Assembly: GCA_030770545.1 (NCBI GenBank)
Contig: CM061099.1
Coordinates: 15,941,001 to 16,005,000, forward strand
Length of the DNA stretch: 64,000 nt
Direction of reading: 5' to 3'
DNA from: Macropodus opercularis
Lineage: Eukaryota > Chordata > Actinopteri > Anabantiformes > Osphronemidae
In this document: piece by piece, positions 60,201 to 64,000 of the stretch
How positions within the stretch are numbered: position 1 is the stretch's first letter
Layout of the letters: each line of letters opens with the position of its first letter
Translations under genes and position numbers: made by a program
The notes under the pieces: model-generated
The model's input: only the letters and a program-made list of their open reading frames with translations
The model's database searches: none
Told to the model about the DNA's origin: nothing

Positions 60201-61639
60201 CGGCGAGTGTAAAATCACACCTGTATCCAGATGACAAAGACAACAATGAATTATATCCTCCCTCACCTGTTTTTCTCACTCCATCTATACAAACCTGTTC
60301 TCTTTTTTTTTTTTTTTGGCCACAAATGTCAGAAGATATCACTTTATCGCGTTCTAATGTGCAAAAGCCTTTAGGAAACTCGGGCACAGCCTTGAGCTGG
60401 AACCGTGAACGAGTCTAATCCGCCTGGACCATTATTCTATCTGACACCTTAATCTGCCACAAGAGAAACACTAGCGCTAAGAATATACGGTGTTCAGCCC
60501 CAGCGGCAGCGCAAAGACAAAGCCGGGGCTGAGTCCTCAACCTGTTTATCCAGTATCTATTAATGCCCTGTTTTCACAGGTGAGAAAAGACACCAAATCC
60601 CCACAGGAAGTCTTAATGATGCCACCTAGAAAGACGACCAACCTTGAAGCTTGGCAGGTGTACGAGGCAGCCGCTCACAATCTGAGATGAACCTTCCCTG
60701 CCTGTGTGGTTCGACCGATAGGTCACATCCTTATTAAATAACATGGTTTTTGCGGTAGTGGTTCCGTGGTGACAGGGGCAGTGCGATAAGGAAACATGCT
60801 GACTGGCAGTTTTGTCCACATCACTGAAACGTTTTATGAGGTGAGTGAGGAAAACTTTGCCCTAGAAGCTTTTGACATTACGAGGAATAATGAAATCCTG
60901 CCGTCCAACCATAGCCATCAAAGACATAGATGCATCAGCTGGGAATAAAAGTATAATAATTGCGATACTGCAGAGAATAGAAAGTGATTCACGGTATCTG
61001 TGTGTAGGTATTTTCCAGTCTGCTGAAGCGTCGTTCAGGGGGTGGGAGGCAACAGATGCAACAACATGTAAGACAAGATGGACAGAAAATAGTGAGCCCT
61101 CAGTCTTTCTGAGAAGCGATCTTGGTTTCACCAGAGACCAGACGGTGGCAGAGCCCGTAACCTGACACAGGAGACTGTTCTACAGGCGAAACCCCTGCGC
61201 AGGGAGAGAACACGACACTCGCACAGCGTAACATAGAGCCCTTTCTAAAACTTACGCTGCGATGGCAAGAATCCCAAACGCTGCGCTTCCTGTTCCATTA
61301 CTCCGTGACGGGAAGAGAAACGAGTAGGAACAGGAAGCTGGGGAGAGGAGAACGGCATCGCCTTCAGTTTCTCCTGCCCGCAACAATCCCCTGTTGATGT
61401 AGAGGAGCATTGTTACCTGCTAGCACACACATACACACACAAACACACAGGGTAGGAAACTAGGACCACCCAAGCAGCCTGTGATAGACTGCACAACCCT
61501 GCAGCCGTATGGCATGAGAATCAGGTAGAGCAAGGTGCCAAGTGGCTATATTCTACACACTCACCACACAATGACCTCACTCACGGGCCATCACAAAGAC
61601 AGGCCTGTGTGTGTTGTCCAACACGGATCAGTCCAAGAC

Positions 61640-61765
61640 CTGCGGCATCAGCGCCGGGCGGGAGGCGCACGCGGCCCCGCCGGTCGGCTGACGCAGCTGA
61701 GAGACGACGCGGCCGTGTGCCGCGTGCCGTGTTCGGCGCGCGGCGTGCTGAGAGGTGCCAACGCT
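61640..61765. promoter_or_regulatory. CpG-dense cluster
   Basis: About 23 CpG dinucleotides in some 125 bases, against sparse CpG in the surroundings. It could mark an unmethylated promoter or alternative first exon of sema3f. No TATA box or open first exon with a signal peptide was seen. Confidence 0.35.
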
Positions 61766-62527
61766 CTCACCATGGTATCACACCGTCTGTCTGGCCCACG
61801 AACGCCTCACAGAGGAGCCGCACCGTCTTGTCCGAGGCGGCAAAGCTACACAAAGCTTAATTTGCTCCACAATTCAATAGATGGAATTGTCTGCAGCTCT
61901 AGCGTAATAGAATATACAAAGCCCACATTATTCAACGCTTGGTTATAGATCAATAAATGTAGAATGTACCTACCATCAACACAGATTTAAACCGGAGCAA
62001 AATTAGACTCACATTAGACTCAAAAAAGAAAAAAAAATGGAGCAGAAATAAATGATAATCACTGCCCTGTCTGTAATCCTCCAAATAGGAGGCATAGCTT
62101 AGAGCAGCACAGCAATAAAGCAGAAGAAAATGATGGGAACAAAAGGTCTTGACATGTTATGAAATAATGGACTAATAAAAGAGAATAAGGGTGAATTTTC
62201 TATTATTTAAAAGAGTTGCATTGAGCTCCCACATCCAAAATAAGCTTCCGGTTGAATTGTGCACCACAGTGGCGGACTGTCACCGGGCTGTGCCTCCCCT
62301 CCGGCAGTTTAATCACATTTCAGATTCCAATGCGCTGTGTGTTCGACCTGGGCCGAGCAGTTAGTTGGAACACAGAGGGTAAGACGCGCCGGGCCGAGCA
62401 GCAGAAACCACCGTCACCACCCTGTGACCGTGCTCAGCGGTTGACCGCTGAGTGCTGGCTGAGGGAGAAGAGAGTTTTACACTAAATATAACCTGGCTTA
62501 GCTGCTGTGGTGACGAGCTGAGGCTGA

Positions 62528-62553
62528 GGGGGGGCGGGGGGGGGGGTGGGGTG
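62528..62553. repeat. G-rich tract
   Basis: G7, C, G11, T, G4, T, GG on the + strand, a simple-sequence run with quadruplex potential. Confidence 0.85.
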
Positions 62554-64000
62554 GCAATAGTGGTTTTCACTGGTTTGTCAGTCGCCTCAGGGATACACTG
62601 ACTCAACCCTTAGACACAGTAATTAGAGATCACAGCCAAACATCAGCGGCAGCGGTGCCAGACTACTGGGTCAGTGGTTTTCATGGCTTCCACATGTGGT
62701 CTAACAGCAATCTAGCAAACGTTAACAGTTTGCTAGATCGGGCAGAAAGTTATCAGTGATCACCGTCAAATATTCACGTCGTGTCGCGGTTGCATTGCAC
62801 ATCATGTCTTGGATGGAAATATATCGATATTAAGTAAACACTCTGAGAGGAGCATAACATGACTCTGACATGATGAAGAAGAAGGTGACCGCCGGAATGT
62901 ATTCTGTGACCAACAGTTTAAACATTAACTGGTAGAAGTGACAAGGCGGCTGTAAAAGCGGCAAACCCACAAATGAAATGACAGCAGGTGCTGACTTATG
63001 ACAACTACCCACTAGATTCTCGCTGCTTCCCAGCTCGCAGATTTAATCCTCACCCGTTATTGGCCGGCATTAAAAAGCCGCCGTCTCCTCACAAGAGGCA
63101 ACACAACGAAGAGAGTTTCTAACCCTGTGCAAGCCACCCACCGACCCACATTACCACGCTCGCCCACACACACACACTGACACGCACCCGATATAGACTT
63201 AAAAACTTTGCTGGGGAGTAAAAATAGGAGCCCGCTGTTAGCGGTTCACACTGGGGTATGCAGATGAGAAATATTTGGAATAACGTCGAGCCACAGCTGT
63301 GTCGCTTCACTGCCACCTGCGCCGCCAGCGGTGAGAGCGCGCTCCGTGGCAAAGCTGACCCACATTCTGGAAGCCCCTGTGCGTCCTCCGAGGGATGTCA
63401 GCGGCGCCGTAATCCTTTGCCGTGGTTTTAGACGTCATGAACACGTGCCGTGAAAAGGTGAGAGGTGCAACTTTGCAACTGTGACAACTGTTCTCCTGTT
63501 TACGTTCACCTTAAAATATCATTTAGTCGGCACCTCACACATAAACAGCAGCATATAAAACACACACACAATCTTTTAGTCGACCGTCATCTGGTTCGCG
63601 ACTTGCTTTCAAGAAAAGCAGCGACTCTGTCTTAGATGCACTTTGTGCCCACAGTGTTCTTACATTTCAGTGTGCGTTAACTCAAACCAGCAGGTTCCCG
63701 GCAGGTCCAGGTAAACATGATTCCTTCCTCCAGGGTCGCTGGCGACGGTTCTCTCGTCTCTGCAGGCCTTAAAATGTCAATCGATTATCTATGGCAGATT
63801 GGGTTCATTCCTTTCCCTCCTCATTTTGCAAAACAATCAGCTTGCTCATCTGACTTCGATTACAACTATTCACGCTTTGTACTTTCTCCCTCTGGCCTCT
63901 CTCTTCGGTACCAGACTGGCAGATGTGTCGGCCCTAAATAAACGCCTGCTTCCGAAGTTTTTCCACAGAACTTACAAACGCTAATCGTAAAAGCTGCCCA

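Larger units (their letters stand above)
41552..64000 (-). other. probable large first intron / 5' region of sema3f
   Basis: No coding exon could be supported in these 22 kb. The missing first coding exon must end with a G that completes a glutamate codon at 41551. I scanned for a - strand SF-Lys-G/GT junction and found none that fits, so it lies beyond 64000 or was missed. The region contains microsatellites (45428-45472, 54251-54268), G-rich runs (62528-62553) and a CpG-dense cluster (61640-61765). It also has AT-rich blocks that look like possible conserved regulatory DNA. Confidence 0.5.

Noticed and set aside
60613..60819. - strand stretch ending HLPSFK before GTTGGT, considered as the missing first sema3f exon
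   Set aside because: It would end in phase 0, but the next exon needs a single leading G, and no signal peptide precedes it.
61535..61948. 137-codon open frame on the + strand over the CpG cluster
   Set aside because: Arg/Ala-rich translation caused by CpG density, with no homology. Kept only as a CpG feature.

Overview
This is ordinary vertebrate nuclear DNA, most likely from a ray-finned (teleost) fish. The genes are split into short exons by GT-AG introns, dinucleotide microsatellites are frequent, and the repeats are fish-type L2-like LINE, Tc1/mariner and hAT relics. The coding sequences are clear orthologues of vertebrate CAMKV and SEMA3F. There is no bacterial, viral or plasmid content, no CRISPR array, and I saw no rRNA or tRNA.

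Layout. Bases 1-15196 lie upstream of the first gene and are non-coding, apart from two repeat clusters. The first cluster (about 6770-8570) contains an L2-like LINE inserted inside a Tc1 transposase relic. The second (about 11860-12560) contains a short-repeat tail, another LINE fragment and a remnant of a ZBED/SCAND3-type hAT gene. Bases 15197-~21590 hold camkv on the + strand: ten coding exons giving a 424-residue protein, followed by a roughly 2.2 kb 3' UTR. Bases ~21590-24060 are the tail-to-tail gap. Bases ~24060-41551 hold sema3f on the - strand: sixteen constitutive coding exons plus one 90-nt cassette exon. The first coding exon (signal peptide and about 40 residues) was not found. 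Bases 41552-64000 therefore probably form a large first intron or 5' flank, with microsatellites, a dense CpG cluster and possible regulatory blocks.

The genes. CAMKV is a vesicle-associated, calmodulin-binding pseudokinase of neurons; the HRN and DFH substitutions that mark it as a pseudokinase are visible here. SEMA3F is a secreted axon-guidance ligand with sema, PSI and Ig domains and a basic tail. The genes converge on one another and do not form an operon. Both are neuronal genes from the region syntenic with human 3p21.31. All splice junctions given here were checked for reading-frame continuity across the whole gene.

I found no previously undescribed biological system. The observations most worth checking are the phase-neutral sema3f cassette exon, an open 105-nt camkv intron whose retention would add 35 residues, an acidic extension after the sema3f basic tail, a (CT)n microsatellite acting as a splice-site polypyrimidine tract, the nested transposon insertion with a probable target-site duplication, and full CTCF-consensus matches between and inside the genes.
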